The position numbers were made by a program, and so were the translations under genes. A DNA stretch of 20,548 nt from Aalborgiella sp031424795. GTDB taxonomy: Bacteria > Pseudomonadota > Gammaproteobacteria > Burkholderiales > Burkholderiaceae_C. How positions within the stretch are numbered: the stretch's first letter is position 1; each line of letters begins with the position of its first letter. The notes beneath the pieces are model-generated. The model was not told the origin of the DNA. It searched no databases and worked only from the letters and a program-made list of their open reading frames with translations. The stretch covers positions 1 to 20,548 of the forward strand of contig JANPIC010000115.1 of assembly GCA_031424795.1 (NCBI GenBank), written 5' to 3'. Shown one piece after another: positions 1 to 6,706 of the stretch.

Positions 1-501
1 CTCAATTTAGTGGAAGCGCGGATTGACCTAGCCATCCGCATCAGCGCTGAGCCCGACCCGTTGCTGATTGGTCGCGTTTTAGCCCCCTGTGCCTCGGTTT
101 TAGTCGCCTCACCTGCGTATTTAGAGGCGCATGGCGTACCCAAGTTGCCGTCAGACTTGGCGACGCACCGCTGTTTGAGCTATGCCAATTTCGGCAAAAG
201 CGTCTGGACGCTGCAGCGCGGCGAGGAGGTCAACCGCGTCAGCGTGACCAGCCAATTCAGCGCGAATGAGGCCACAGCGTTGCTGCGCGCGGCGCTGGCT
301 GGCGGCGGGCTGGCGCTACAGCCCACTTACTTGGCTAACCCCCACTTGGCAGATGGCACGCTGTTGCAGGTGTTGCCTGATTGGAAACTGCCTGATATGG
401 CTATTTACGCCTTGTACCCGTCACGCAAGCATTTGTCGCCTGCCGTGCGTTCATTGCTCGATTTTTTGGTAGCACGGTTTGAAACCGTGCCTTGGGCATA
501 G
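1..501 (+). CDS. LysR-family transcriptional regulator, C-terminal part (5' end outside window)
   Basis: The frame is open from the first base, reading LNLVEARIDLAIRIS, so the GTG at 10 is internal and the true start lies upstream. What is visible is most of the LysR co-inducer (substrate) binding domain. The segment DLAIRIS, the run LIGRVLAPCASVLVASPAYL and the later LLRAALAGGGLALQPTYL are typical of the CrgA-like subgroup of LysR effector domains. The DNA-binding helix-turn-helix is not in the window, so target and effector cannot be judged. The stop is TAG at 499-501. It converges on tyrS across a 66-base gap that holds a dispersed repeat copy. Family assignment is firm; the specific regulator is unknown. 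Confidence 0.88.
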   Translation, partial: LNLVEARIDLAIRISAEPDPLLIGRVLAPCASVLVASPAYLEAHGVPKLPSDLATHRCLSYANFGKSVWTLQRGEEVNRVSVTSQFSANEATALLRAALAGGGLALQPTYLANPHLADGTLLQVLPDWKLPDMAIYALYPSRKHLSPAVRSLLDFLVARFETVPWA

Positions 502-511
502 ATTTTCGCCT

Positions 512-560
512 CTAGCCGGCGTATTTATTGCCTAAACAGCTATAAATAAAATAGCAATTA
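512..560 (-). repeat. Dispersed 49-bp repeat, copy A (intergenic)
   Basis: Read on the minus strand this is the clearest copy. It has GCTAT, seven bases, ATAGC, then the core aggcaataaatacgccggct. It fills most of the gap between the convergent LysR gene and tyrS. An outer TAGCC/GGCTA pairing reaches the tyrS stop codon, so the RNA may fold into a larger hairpin that could act as a terminator for both genes. It aligns without gaps to copy B (37 of 49 identical by hand count) and copy C (36 of 49). It shares 20 consecutive bases with copy D. Confidence 0.75.
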
Positions 561-567
561 CGGCTGG

Positions 568-1833
568 CTAACTCAGCGTCACCTTCGCAAACTTGCGCTT
601 CCCCACCTGCAGCACGTAAACGCCAGCGCCAAGTTTCAAGCCTTTGTCGCTCACCACATTAGAGTCCACGCGCACGCCGCCGCCGTCGATCAGGCGGTTG
701 CCTTCACTGCTGGAGGCTGCCAAGTTCGCCATTTTCAGCAATGCGCCAATGCCCACAGCCGCGCCGCCTTCACCCAAGGGCAAGTTGATTTCGGTAATCT
801 CATCCGGCACACCGCCTTTGCTGCGGTTGATGAAGTCTTGCTCCGCCGCATCGGCCGCTGCTGCGCTGTGAAAACGGGCGGTGATTTCTTTGGCCAGGGC
901 GACTTTGGCGTCTTTGGGGTTGCGACCAGCGGCGATTTCGGCCTTCAGTGCTTCGATGGCGGCTTCGGATTTGAAGCTCAAAAGCGTGTACCAGCGCCAC
1001 ATCAGCACGTCAGAAATGCTCAAAACCTTGGCAAACATGGTGTTGGCGTCTTCTGAAATGCCGATGTAGTTGTTTTTGCTTTTTGACATTTTTTCAACGC
1101 CGTCCAAACCTTCCAGCAGCGGCATGGTCAAAATGCACTGCGGCTCTTGGCCGTATTCTTGTTGCAAATGGCGACCGACCAGCAGGTTGAATTTCTGGTC
1201 CGTGCCGCCCAATTCGAGGTCAGATTTCAAGGCGACAGAGTCGTAACCCTGCATCAACGGGTACAAAAACTCATGCACACTGATGGACTGGCCGGCTTTG
1301 AAGCGGTCGTTGAAGTCGTTGCGTTCCATCATCCGCGCCACGGTGTATTTGGCGGACAGCTCAATCATGCCGCGCGCGCCCAACGGGTCGCTCCACTCGC
1401 TGTTGTAACGAATTTCGGTTTTGGCGGGGTCTAAAACCATGGACGCTTGCCTGTAATACGTCTCTGCATTGGCGGTGATTTGCTCTTTGGTCAAAGGCGG
1501 GCGGGTGCTGTTGCGGCCAGAGGGGTCGCCAATCAAACTGGTGAAGTCGCCAATCAAAAAGATGACCGTGTGCCCCAAATCTTGCAGTTGGCGCATTTTG
1601 TTCAAAACGACAGTGTGGCCGATGTGAATGTCTGGCGCGGTCGGGTCAAGACCCAGTTTGATGCGCAGCGGGGTCTTGGTTGCCTCAGATTTAACCAATT
1701 TCTTGATCCAATCGGCCTGCGGCAACAGCTCATCACAGCCGCGCAAGCTAATACGCAAGGCTTCTTTGACAACGTCCGAGAGCTCGCCAGATAAACCATT
1801 TGTATCAGTTTGTGAGCTATGTGATTGATTCAT
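568..1833 (-). CDS. tyrS: Tyrosyl-tRNA synthetase
   Basis: Class I aminoacyl-tRNA synthetase that charges tRNA-Tyr with tyrosine in the cytoplasm. The Rossmann catalytic domain carries the HIGH signature (about residues 70-73, in PDIHIGHTVV) and the KMSKS loop (about 248-252, in GVEKMSKSKNN). The tyrosine pocket region includes GGTDQKFNLLVGR. An S4-like RNA-binding domain closes the protein (GGVRVDS... to VGKRKFAKVTLS). The 421-residue length suits the bacterial TyrZ-type enzymes. I chose the ATG at 1833; a TTG at 1848 would add five residues (MQNYY) but is a weaker start. Neither has a clear Shine-Dalgarno sequence. It is divergent from the M23 peptidase gene. Confidence 0.97.
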   Translation of the reverse strand: MNQSHSSQTDTNGLSGELSDVVKEALRISLRGCDELLPQADWIKKLVKSEATKTPLRIKLGLDPTAPDIHIGHTVVLNKMRQLQDLGHTVIFLIGDFTSLIGDPSGRNSTRPPLTKEQITANAETYYRQASMVLDPAKTEIRYNSEWSDPLGARGMIELSAKYTVARMMERNDFNDRFKAGQSISVHEFLYPLMQGYDSVALKSDLELGGTDQKFNLLVGRHLQQEYGQEPQCILTMPLLEGLDGVEKMSKSKNNYIGISEDANTMFAKVLSISDVLMWRWYTLLSFKSEAAIEALKAEIAAGRNPKDAKVALAKEITARFHSAAAADAAEQDFINRSKGGVPDEITEINLPLGEGGAAVGIGALLKMANLAASSSEGNRLIDGGGVRVDSNVVSDKGLKLGAGVYVLQVGKRKFAKVTLS

Positions 1834-1842
1834 ATAATAATT

Positions 1843-1870
1843 TTGCAAAAATGTGTGATGCCGCTATACT
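1843..1870 (+). promoter_or_regulatory. Candidate sigma-70 promoter for the M23 peptidase gene
   Basis: TTGCAA at 1843-1848 and TATACT at 1865-1870 are separated by 16 bases on the plus strand, in the divergent gap between tyrS and the M23 gene. Transcription would begin near 1877 and leave a leader of about 120 nt before the TTG start at 2000. The -35 half overlaps the 5' end of the tyrS region. Assigned by inspection only. Confidence 0.45.
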
Positions 1871-1888
1871 GTAGGATGTTGCCTACAG
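1869..1888 (+). promoter_or_regulatory. Inverted repeat at the predicted start of the M23 transcript
   Basis: CTGTAGG at 1869-1875 and CCTACAG at 1882-1888 are perfect 7-base complements around a 6-base loop (ATGTTG). The left arm shares two bases with the predicted -10 box, so this could be an operator dyad or a 5' stem-loop in the mRNA. Confidence 0.35.
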
Positions 1889-1999
1889 GCACTCCATTTT
1901 ATCGCCGCCATTGTCTTGCCCATAAATTTACGCAGCAATGGCGCTTATCCACTCATACCACGTACTTAACAGTGCGTGCAGTTTTAGGCGGTTTTAGAT

Positions 2000-3370
2000 T
2001 TGACTCATTTTCAAAGTACAGCGCAAGCCGCCATACAAATAGCTTTTAACCAAGCTGTCCAAAGCATCCACCGCCATCCAAAACGTCTAGCTGCAGCCGT
2101 TGCCGCTGCGTTGTTGTCCATGGGCGGCGGCGCGTTTGCCTTGGCTTCTATTGAGTCCAACAGCAACGACGTCGTTGTGCGTGAGATTCTTGAAAACTTG
2201 GTGCTGCCAGAAGCTCAGCAGACATCTGCTGCCTTGCCGGTTGTGCCGTTAACCCTGTTTCGTACCACGACCACGCGCTCGAATGACACAGCTGAGACGC
2301 TGCTCAAGCGCTTGGGTTTGTTTGACAGCGCAGCAGCAGCCTATTTGCGCAGCAACAAAGATTTGCATCAATCGCTGTTGGGGCGCACAGGCCGTTTGGT
2401 ATCTGTGGAGACCAATGGCGACCGTGGGCTGCAAAAGCTAACGGCGCGTTGGGTGAACAAAGACGCCGATAACACGTTTCAGCGCTTGACCATTGAGCGT
2501 ACTGAGACGGGTTTTGCCACCCGCATGGAGACAGCTCCCTTGGTTCCTGTGCAAGCTTTGAGCAGTGCGACGATCAGTTCGTCGTTGTTTGCAGCGACAG
2601 ATGAGGCTGGCATTCCTGATACTGTGGCCGTACAACTGGCAGAAATTTTCTCGGGCCAGATCGATTTCAGACGCTCTTTGCGCAAGGGTGACCGACTTTC
2701 TGTGGTTTATGAAGATTTGCAAGCCGATGGCGAAAGCATGCGCAGCGGCAAAGTGTTGAGTGCTGAGTTTGTCAACAACGGCAAATCAAACCAAGCCGTG
2801 TTTTTTCAAGACGCATCGAGCAGCAAGGGACAGTATTACAACTTCGATGGTCAAAGTCTGCGCAAGGCATTCTTGGCGTCACCCCTTGAATTTACCCGCA
2901 TGTCCAGCGGCTACGGCATCCGCGTACACCCCATCACCAACGACAAACGAGCCCACAAGGGCATTGACTATGCTGCGCCTACTGGTACGCCGATTCGTAC
3001 TGTGGGCGACGGCGTGGTTGAATTTGCTGGCAACCAGCGCGGTTATGGCAACGTGATTGAAATCAAGCACCGCGACGGTAAAAGCACTTTGTTTGCGCAT
3101 TTGAGCCGTATTGGTGTACAAAAAGGTCAAAAAGTTGAGCAGGGCGACATCATCGGCGCGGTTGGCTCTACAGGTTTTAGCACAGGGCCACATTTGCACT
3201 TTGAATTTCGCATTGACGGCGAGCACAGAGACCCGTTGACCATCGTTGCTGAGGGCGGTGGCTCGCAGCCTCTGTCAGCTGCAGCAAAACCAGTGTTTGA
3301 CAAAAATTCGGTCTTCATGCGTGGTCAACTTGCGCAAGCGGCATCTGTGAGACTTGCCAGCGCCGAATAA
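2000..3370 (+). CDS. M23 family murein DD-endopeptidase, membrane anchored (MepM/Csd3-like)
   Basis: Zinc peptidase predicted to cleave peptidoglycan cross-links in the periplasm. After a cytoplasmic N-terminus there is one hydrophobic segment (about residues 33-50, LAAAVAAALLSMGGGAFALA). A Csd3/OapA-like middle region follows (for example IDFRRSLRKGDRLSVVYE and GQYYNFDGQSLRKAFLASPLEFTRMSSGYG). The C-terminal LytM domain keeps its metal ligands in HPITNDKRAHKGIDYAAP and HLHFEFR. The 456-residue length is normal for the family. The start is TTG at 2000: no ATG lies upstream of the membrane segment, and the next in-frame ATG would cut into it. A weak AGGCGG lies about nine bases upstream. The stop is 7 nt before anmK, indicating a shared transcript for wall turnover and recycling. 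Confidence 0.93.
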   Translation: MTHFQSTAQAAIQIAFNQAVQSIHRHPKRLAAAVAAALLSMGGGAFALASIESNSNDVVVREILENLVLPEAQQTSAALPVVPLTLFRTTTTRSNDTAETLLKRLGLFDSAAAAYLRSNKDLHQSLLGRTGRLVSVETNGDRGLQKLTARWVNKDADNTFQRLTIERTETGFATRMETAPLVPVQALSSATISSSLFAATDEAGIPDTVAVQLAEIFSGQIDFRRSLRKGDRLSVVYEDLQADGESMRSGKVLSAEFVNNGKSNQAVFFQDASSSKGQYYNFDGQSLRKAFLASPLEFTRMSSGYGIRVHPITNDKRAHKGIDYAAPTGTPIRTVGDGVVEFAGNQRGYGNVIEIKHRDGKSTLFAHLSRIGVQKGQKVEQGDIIGAVGSTGFSTGPHLHFEFRIDGEHRDPLTIVAEGGGSQPLSAAAKPVFDKNSVFMRGQLAQAASVRLASAE

Positions 3371-3377
3371 GCAAACC

Positions 3378-4499
3378 ATGTCAGATCGTTACATCGGGCT
3401 GATGTCTGGTACGTCGCTCGACGGTGTGGACGGTGTTGTTTACGATTTTTCTGAGCAAACGCCGCAAGTTACTTCTTTTGCAAGTTCGCCTTTTCCCGCC
3501 GAGCTGCGAGCAGAGTTTCTAGCGCTCAATAGTGTGGGCGACAACGAGCTACATCGTGCCGCGCTAGCCGCCAACGACTTGACCCATGTTTACGCGCAGG
3601 TTGTGAGCCAGCTGCTGACCCAATCAAACCTCAAACCTGCCGATATTCGCGCCATCGGTGCGCATGGACAAACTGTACGCCATCGGCCTGGCGAATTTGA
3701 TGGTACGGGTTACAGCTTGCAACTCAACAACCCAGCTTTGTTGGCTGAACTGACCCAAATCGACGTGGTGGCTGATTTCAGAAGCCGCGATCTCGCTGCA
3801 GGTGGGCAAGGCGCGCCCTTGGTTCCTGCATTTCACCAAGAGGTGTTTGCAAGTCAAGGCCAAGCCGTCGCGGTACTGAATATCGGCGGCATCTCAAACC
3901 TCAGTGTTTTAGGCGCAAGCGAACCTGTGCTGGGTTTTGACTGCGGGCCTGGTAACGCCTTGATGGATTATTGGTGTCACTTGCATAAAGGTGAATCGTT
4001 CGACAAGGATGGTGCTTGGGCAGCCTCTGGGCAGGTTAACGATGCGTTATTAAACCTGCTCATGGCAGAGCGATTTATCGACAAAACCCCACCCAAAAGC
4101 ACAGGGCGCGATTTGTTCAATCCAGCTTGGTTGAAGCAGCGCTTGCTAGGGTTTGAAGAAGTTATGCCCGTAGACGTGCAAGCCACGTTGACAGAATTCA
4201 CGGCTTTGGCTTGCGCTAAAAATGCAAATGACTTTGCAAGCGTTGATAAAAATCATCGCAAAACATTGTTTGTTTGCGGTGGCGGGGCTTTGAATAGCTA
4301 CCTCATGCGTCGCTTGCCGGTCACAATGCCAAATTGGAAGATCGCCAGCTCAGAAGCATTTGGCTTGCCACCTTTGCAGGTGGAGGCTGCCGCGTTTGCT
4401 TGGCTCGCCAGAAAAGCCATTCGACGTGAAACTGCGAGCTTTAAAAGTGTAACGGGAGCACAAGGCTCCCGTATCTTGGGTGCGATTTACCCAGCTTAG
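3378..4499 (+). CDS. anmK: Anhydro-N-acetylmuramic acid kinase
   Basis: Phosphorylates and opens 1,6-anhydro-MurNAc to give MurNAc-6-phosphate in the cytoplasmic murein recycling route. Family landmarks are GLMSGTSLDGVD (about residues 7-18, phosphate-binding loop), GAHGQTVRHRP, a long conserved block from LQLNNPALLAELT to GQGAPLVPAFH, LNIGGISNLSVLG, GFDCGPGNALMDYW and FVCGGGALNSYLMRRL. The ATG at 3378 gives 373 residues, matching the usual length of about 370. An in-frame TTG at 3354 would overlap the M23 gene and add only an unconserved leader. It sits 7 nt after the M23 stop. Its 3' end converges on erpA, with its TAG stop inside a hairpin. Confidence 0.96.
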   Translation: MSDRYIGLMSGTSLDGVDGVVYDFSEQTPQVTSFASSPFPAELRAEFLALNSVGDNELHRAALAANDLTHVYAQVVSQLLTQSNLKPADIRAIGAHGQTVRHRPGEFDGTGYSLQLNNPALLAELTQIDVVADFRSRDLAAGGQGAPLVPAFHQEVFASQGQAVAVLNIGGISNLSVLGASEPVLGFDCGPGNALMDYWCHLHKGESFDKDGAWAASGQVNDALLNLLMAERFIDKTPPKSTGRDLFNPAWLKQRLLGFEEVMPVDVQATLTEFTALACAKNANDFASVDKNHRKTLFVCGGGALNSYLMRRLPVTMPNWKIASSEAFGLPPLQVEAAAFAWLARKAIRRETASFKSVTGAQGSRILGAIYPA

Positions 4500-4512
4500 C
4501 TGGATAAATCGC
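4482..4512 (+). terminator. Hairpin spanning the anmK stop codon, between convergent genes
   Basis: GCGATTTACCCAGCT (4482-4496) can pair with AGCTGGATAAATCGC (4498-4512) with a single mismatch. The anmK TAG stop (4497-4499) lies at the apex, so a few central pairs must open to make a loop. There is no long U tract on either side. A smaller stem, ACGGGAG/CTCCCGT, lies just upstream at 4452-4472. It may mark the end of both the anmK and erpA transcripts. Function is inferred from position only. Confidence 0.4.
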
Positions 4513-4532
4513 TGGGCGAAGCAACAAATTCT

Positions 4533-4898
4533 TTAAGCGCTGAAGCTTGAGCCGCAACCGCAAGTGGTTGTCGCATTTGGGTTTTTGATGACGAACTGCG
4601 CGCCTTGCAAATCTTCTTTGTAGTCAATCTCAGCGCCAACCAAATACTGGTAGCTCATCGCATCAATCAACAGCGACACGCCGTTTTTCGACATGGTGGT
4701 GTCGTCTTCGTTGGTGATTTCGTCAAAGGTGAAACCATATTGAAAACCGGAGCAACCGCCACCTTGCACAAACACGCGCAGTTTCAAGTCCGGGTTGCCT
4801 TCTTCGGCAATCAAGTCAGCCACTTTGGCTGCCGCATTGTCCGTAAAGACGATGGGCTCTGGCATTTGGGTTTGAATATTTTCTGCAACTGCGCTCAT
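4533..4898 (-). CDS. erpA: Iron-sulfur cluster insertion protein ErpA (A-type carrier)
   Basis: A-type carrier that receives Fe-S clusters and passes them to apoproteins, in many bacteria those of isoprenoid synthesis and respiration. The three cluster-ligating cysteines are present: C49 in GGGCSGFQYGF, and C113 and C115 in TTCGCGSSF near the C-terminus. The ATG at 4898 is preceded by GGAG at about 6 nt and gives 121 residues. A TTG at 4910 would add four residues and lies across that ribosome site. The GNPDLKLRVFVQGGGCSG and DYKEDLQGAQFVIKNPNA blocks fit ErpA better than IscA or SufA. It is transcribed alone from its own candidate promoter. Confidence 0.95.
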   Translation of the reverse strand: MSAVAENIQTQMPEPIVFTDNAAAKVADLIAEEGNPDLKLRVFVQGGGCSGFQYGFTFDEITNEDDTTMSKNGVSLLIDAMSYQYLVGAEIDYKEDLQGAQFVIKNPNATTTCGCGSSFSA

Positions 4899-4952
4899 GG
4901 CGATCTCCAAAAAGGAATTTCAATAAGAAATTTGAAATTTAATAGTTAAGTA

Positions 4953-4981
4953 ATTTTATCGGGAATTGCCATTGCAGGCAA
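4953..4981 (-). promoter_or_regulatory. Candidate sigma-70 promoter for erpA, with a dyad over the -35 box
   Basis: On the minus strand, TTGCCT (4981-4976) and TAAAAT (4958-4953) are separated by exactly 17 bases, 55 bases upstream of the erpA ATG. The -35 box lies in an inverted repeat, TTGCC-N6-GGCAA, at 4966-4981, which could be bound by a repressor. The downstream leader is AT-rich. It resembles no regulator site I can name with confidence. Confidence 0.5.
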
Positions 4982-5011
4982 AAACATGCTCAGCGATAGG
5001 GTTACTTGGGT

Positions 5012-5416
5012 TTATTGGTTGTTCGCAGCCAATTTGAGCGTGGTTCTCACGTCCGCATCAAAGCCTTGTAAAGACGGTTGTAGCAAACCTGTGATCTCCG
5101 CGCCTTGGTGCATCTCGAGAGCTTTGTAGAACACGTCTCCAACAATTTGCGCTTTTGGCTGCAGTTCTAGCATCTGCGTGGCATGCACCGGGCCGTTGAC
5201 GCGGCCGTTAATGATGACGTGGTCAGCAAAAATTTGACCCGTCACCGTCGCTGTTTCAGAGATCACCAAAATGCTGGGGTGATCTGAGTTTGAACGAATA
5301 TCGCCCGTGATGTCGCCATCAACGCGTAAACCATCTGTGAACTTCAGGTTGCCTTCAATGTGGCTGCCAACGGCAATCAAGCTCTTGATCGGTGGTTGTT
5401 TCTTTTTTGCAAACAT
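5012..5416 (-). CDS. Bactofilin family protein (polymer-forming cytoskeletal protein)
   Basis: Small beta-helical protein of the bactofilin (DUF583) family, which self-assembles without nucleotide into filaments, often at the membrane, and organises cell-wall enzymes. The 134 residues contain the usual repeated short strands with Gly/Asn turns: SHIEGNLKFTDGLRVDGDITGDI, then ATVTGQIFADHVIINGRVNGPVHA and PKAQIVGDVFYKALEMHQGAEITG. Flexible, unordered ends flank the helix, including a lysine-rich N-terminus (MFAKKKQ). The ATG at 5416 has GGAG five bases upstream. It lies 59 nt downstream of the membrane coiled-coil protein gene on the same strand and is probably cotranscribed. An M23 peptidase gene sits close by on the other strand. 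Confidence 0.92.
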   Translation of the reverse strand: MFAKKKQPPIKSLIAVGSHIEGNLKFTDGLRVDGDITGDIRSNSDHPSILVISETATVTGQIFADHVIINGRVNGPVHATQMLELQPKAQIVGDVFYKALEMHQGAEITGLLQPSLQGFDADVRTTLKLAANNQ

Positions 5417-5475
5417 AAATACTCCATTTTTACCGTTATGGGGGTTTTTAGGCGCTGATAACGCGGTTTTCTATC

Positions 5476-6183
5476 TTACAACTTTATGGCCAACATGGCT
5501 TTAGAAGTGTTGCCATCTAGCACTTTGGCTGAAACGGCTTTAACGATGACTTGCGGCGGTAAATCGACCAAGCCTTCAGCGCGCTTGTACTGTGTCAACT
5601 GCAGCGGCACAGCGCCACCAGGCAAGCTCATGGTCCAAGGCTTGCCGTTTAACAAGCCAGAAAATGTTAATTCTAATTTGCCTTTGAATTCGGGTGCATT
5701 TTTGACGGGCTGAATCACCAAGGCTTGCCATTTGAGTTGATCGCCTGCGACCAATTCCGCTTGCAAGCTGCGTATCGCTAGGCTTTCTGCATTGCCAGCG
5801 TTGGTGAGTTTTTCAAAAAATCCAAGATCATCACGCAGTGCTCTGTTGTCAACTTCCAGCTGTTTGAGTTGTGCGTTGAGCTTGTCTTTTTCAGCTTTCT
5901 CAGTCACCAAAGTCAAACCTGATGTGTTGACAATGGATAGGTTTTTGTCATTTTCTTGGCGCAATTGCACCACTTCAGCGCGCAGTTTGAGCAATTCTTC
6001 TTTTGCATCTTTATCTAGGCCGGCAATGCTTTTGCCAAACTCAAAAGCCCACAAGCCAATCGCAGCAGAGAAACCTAGCATCAACGCCAGCGCAACCCAG
6101 CGCAACGGCCACGGCAAGGCACCGCGAACAGTCATGCTTGGCGCACTGATGGTTAAACGACGACGTAGTAAACGAAAACGCAT
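5476..6183 (-). CDS. DUF6776-like inner-membrane coiled-coil protein
   Basis: A 235-residue protein of unknown function. A basic cytoplasmic N-terminus (MRFRLLRRRL) precedes one transmembrane segment at about residues 27-47 (LRWVALALMLGFSAAIGLWAFEF). A charged heptad-like coiled coil follows at about 55-125 (KEELLKLRAEVVQLRQEND, then KAEKDKLNAQLKQLEVDNRALRDDL). The C-terminal beta-rich domain contains WQALVIQPVKNAPEFKGKLELTFSG and would be periplasmic. The layout recalls MreC- or FtsL-type division proteins, but the sequence does not match them. I recall proteins of this kind beside bactofilin and erpA in Comamonadaceae, annotated DUF6776. Position suggests a membrane partner for the bactofilin; that is inference. 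Confidence 0.8.
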   Translation of the reverse strand: MRFRLLRRRLTISAPSMTVRGALPWPLRWVALALMLGFSAAIGLWAFEFGKSIAGLDKDAKEELLKLRAEVVQLRQENDKNLSIVNTSGLTLVTEKAEKDKLNAQLKQLEVDNRALRDDLGFFEKLTNAGNAESLAIRSLQAELVAGDQLKWQALVIQPVKNAPEFKGKLELTFSGLLNGKPWTMSLPGGAVPLQLTQYKRAEGLVDLPPQVIVKAVSAKVLDGNTSKAMLAIKL

Positions 6184-6225
6184 GGCGGATTATCGAGGGG
6201 ATTCTTATTTTGAAGCTTAAAACAA

Positions 6226-6259
6226 CAAAGCCGCAGCAAGTTTGACTTGTGCGGCTTTG
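6226..6259 (-). terminator. Rho-independent terminator of the rplM-rpsI operon
   Basis: On the minus strand a GC-rich stem, CAAAGCCGCA on one side and TGCGGCTTTG on the other with a short inner stem and loop, runs straight into TTGTTTT. The full arms are about 14 bases. It lies 55-88 bases after the rpsI stop and before the DUF6776-like gene. Confidence 0.75.
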
Positions 6260-6274
6260 TAACAGTAGCAATAA

Positions 6275-6304
6275 CAGAAGCAACTACAAAAGTAATTGCT
6301 TCTG
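6275..6304 (-). terminator. Second hairpin directly after rpsI
   Basis: CAGAAGCAA (6275-6283) pairs with TTGCTTCTG (6296-6304). After one mismatch, TAC pairs with GTA around an AAAA loop. It begins ten bases after the rpsI stop and is followed on the minus strand by TTATTGCT, a poor U tract. It may protect the 3' end of the ribosomal mRNA or work in tandem with the stronger terminator downstream. Confidence 0.5.
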
Positions 6305-6313
6305 ATGCATTTT

Positions 6314-6706
6314 TTAGCGCTTGCTGAACTGCTTGCGACGGCGTGCAGAACGCAAACCGACTTTTTTACGCTCGACTTCACGTGAGTCACGTGTCACGAA
6401 GCCAGCTTTTGACAACTCTGGTTTCAATGTCAAGTCATAGTCCATCAACGCACGGGTGATGCCGTGGCGTGTTGCACCGGCTTGACCAGACTCGCCGCCG
6501 CCTGCCACGTTGACCATGATGTCAAACGTTTCAGCGTGGTTAGTCAACATCAGCGGTTGCTTCACGATCATGATGGAAGTAGCACGACCGAAGTACTCGG
6601 CGATGTCTTTACCATTGACCTTGATTTGGCCTGAGCCTTTTTTGATGAAAACGCGGGCGACGCTAGATTTGCGACGGCCGGTTCCGTTGTTCCAATCACC
6701 GATCAT
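6314..6706 (-). CDS. rpsI: 30S ribosomal protein S9
   Basis: Small-subunit ribosomal protein whose C-terminal tail reaches the P-site tRNA. It is 130 residues, the standard length. It begins MIGDWNNGTGRRKSSVARVF, contains GSGQIKVNGKDIAEYFGR and GGGESGQAGATRHGITRALMDYD, and ends in the basic tail KKVGLRSARRRKQFSKR. The ATG overlaps the rplM stop as ATGA, so translation is probably coupled to rplM. Tandem hairpins follow it. Confidence 0.98.
   Translation of the reverse strand: MIGDWNNGTGRRKSSVARVFIKKGSGQIKVNGKDIAEYFGRATSIMIVKQPLMLTNHAETFDIMVNVAGGGESGQAGATRHGITRALMDYDLTLKPELSKAGFVTRDSREVERKKVGLRSARRRKQFSKR

Noticed and set aside
1834..1848. TTG start of tyrS at 1848
   Set aside because: Adds five unconserved residues without a ribosome site; the ATG at 1833 is the simpler choice.
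3354..3377. Earlier anmK start at TTG 3354
   Set aside because: It overlaps the M23 gene and adds residues not seen in the family; ATG 3378 begins directly before the conserved phosphate loop.
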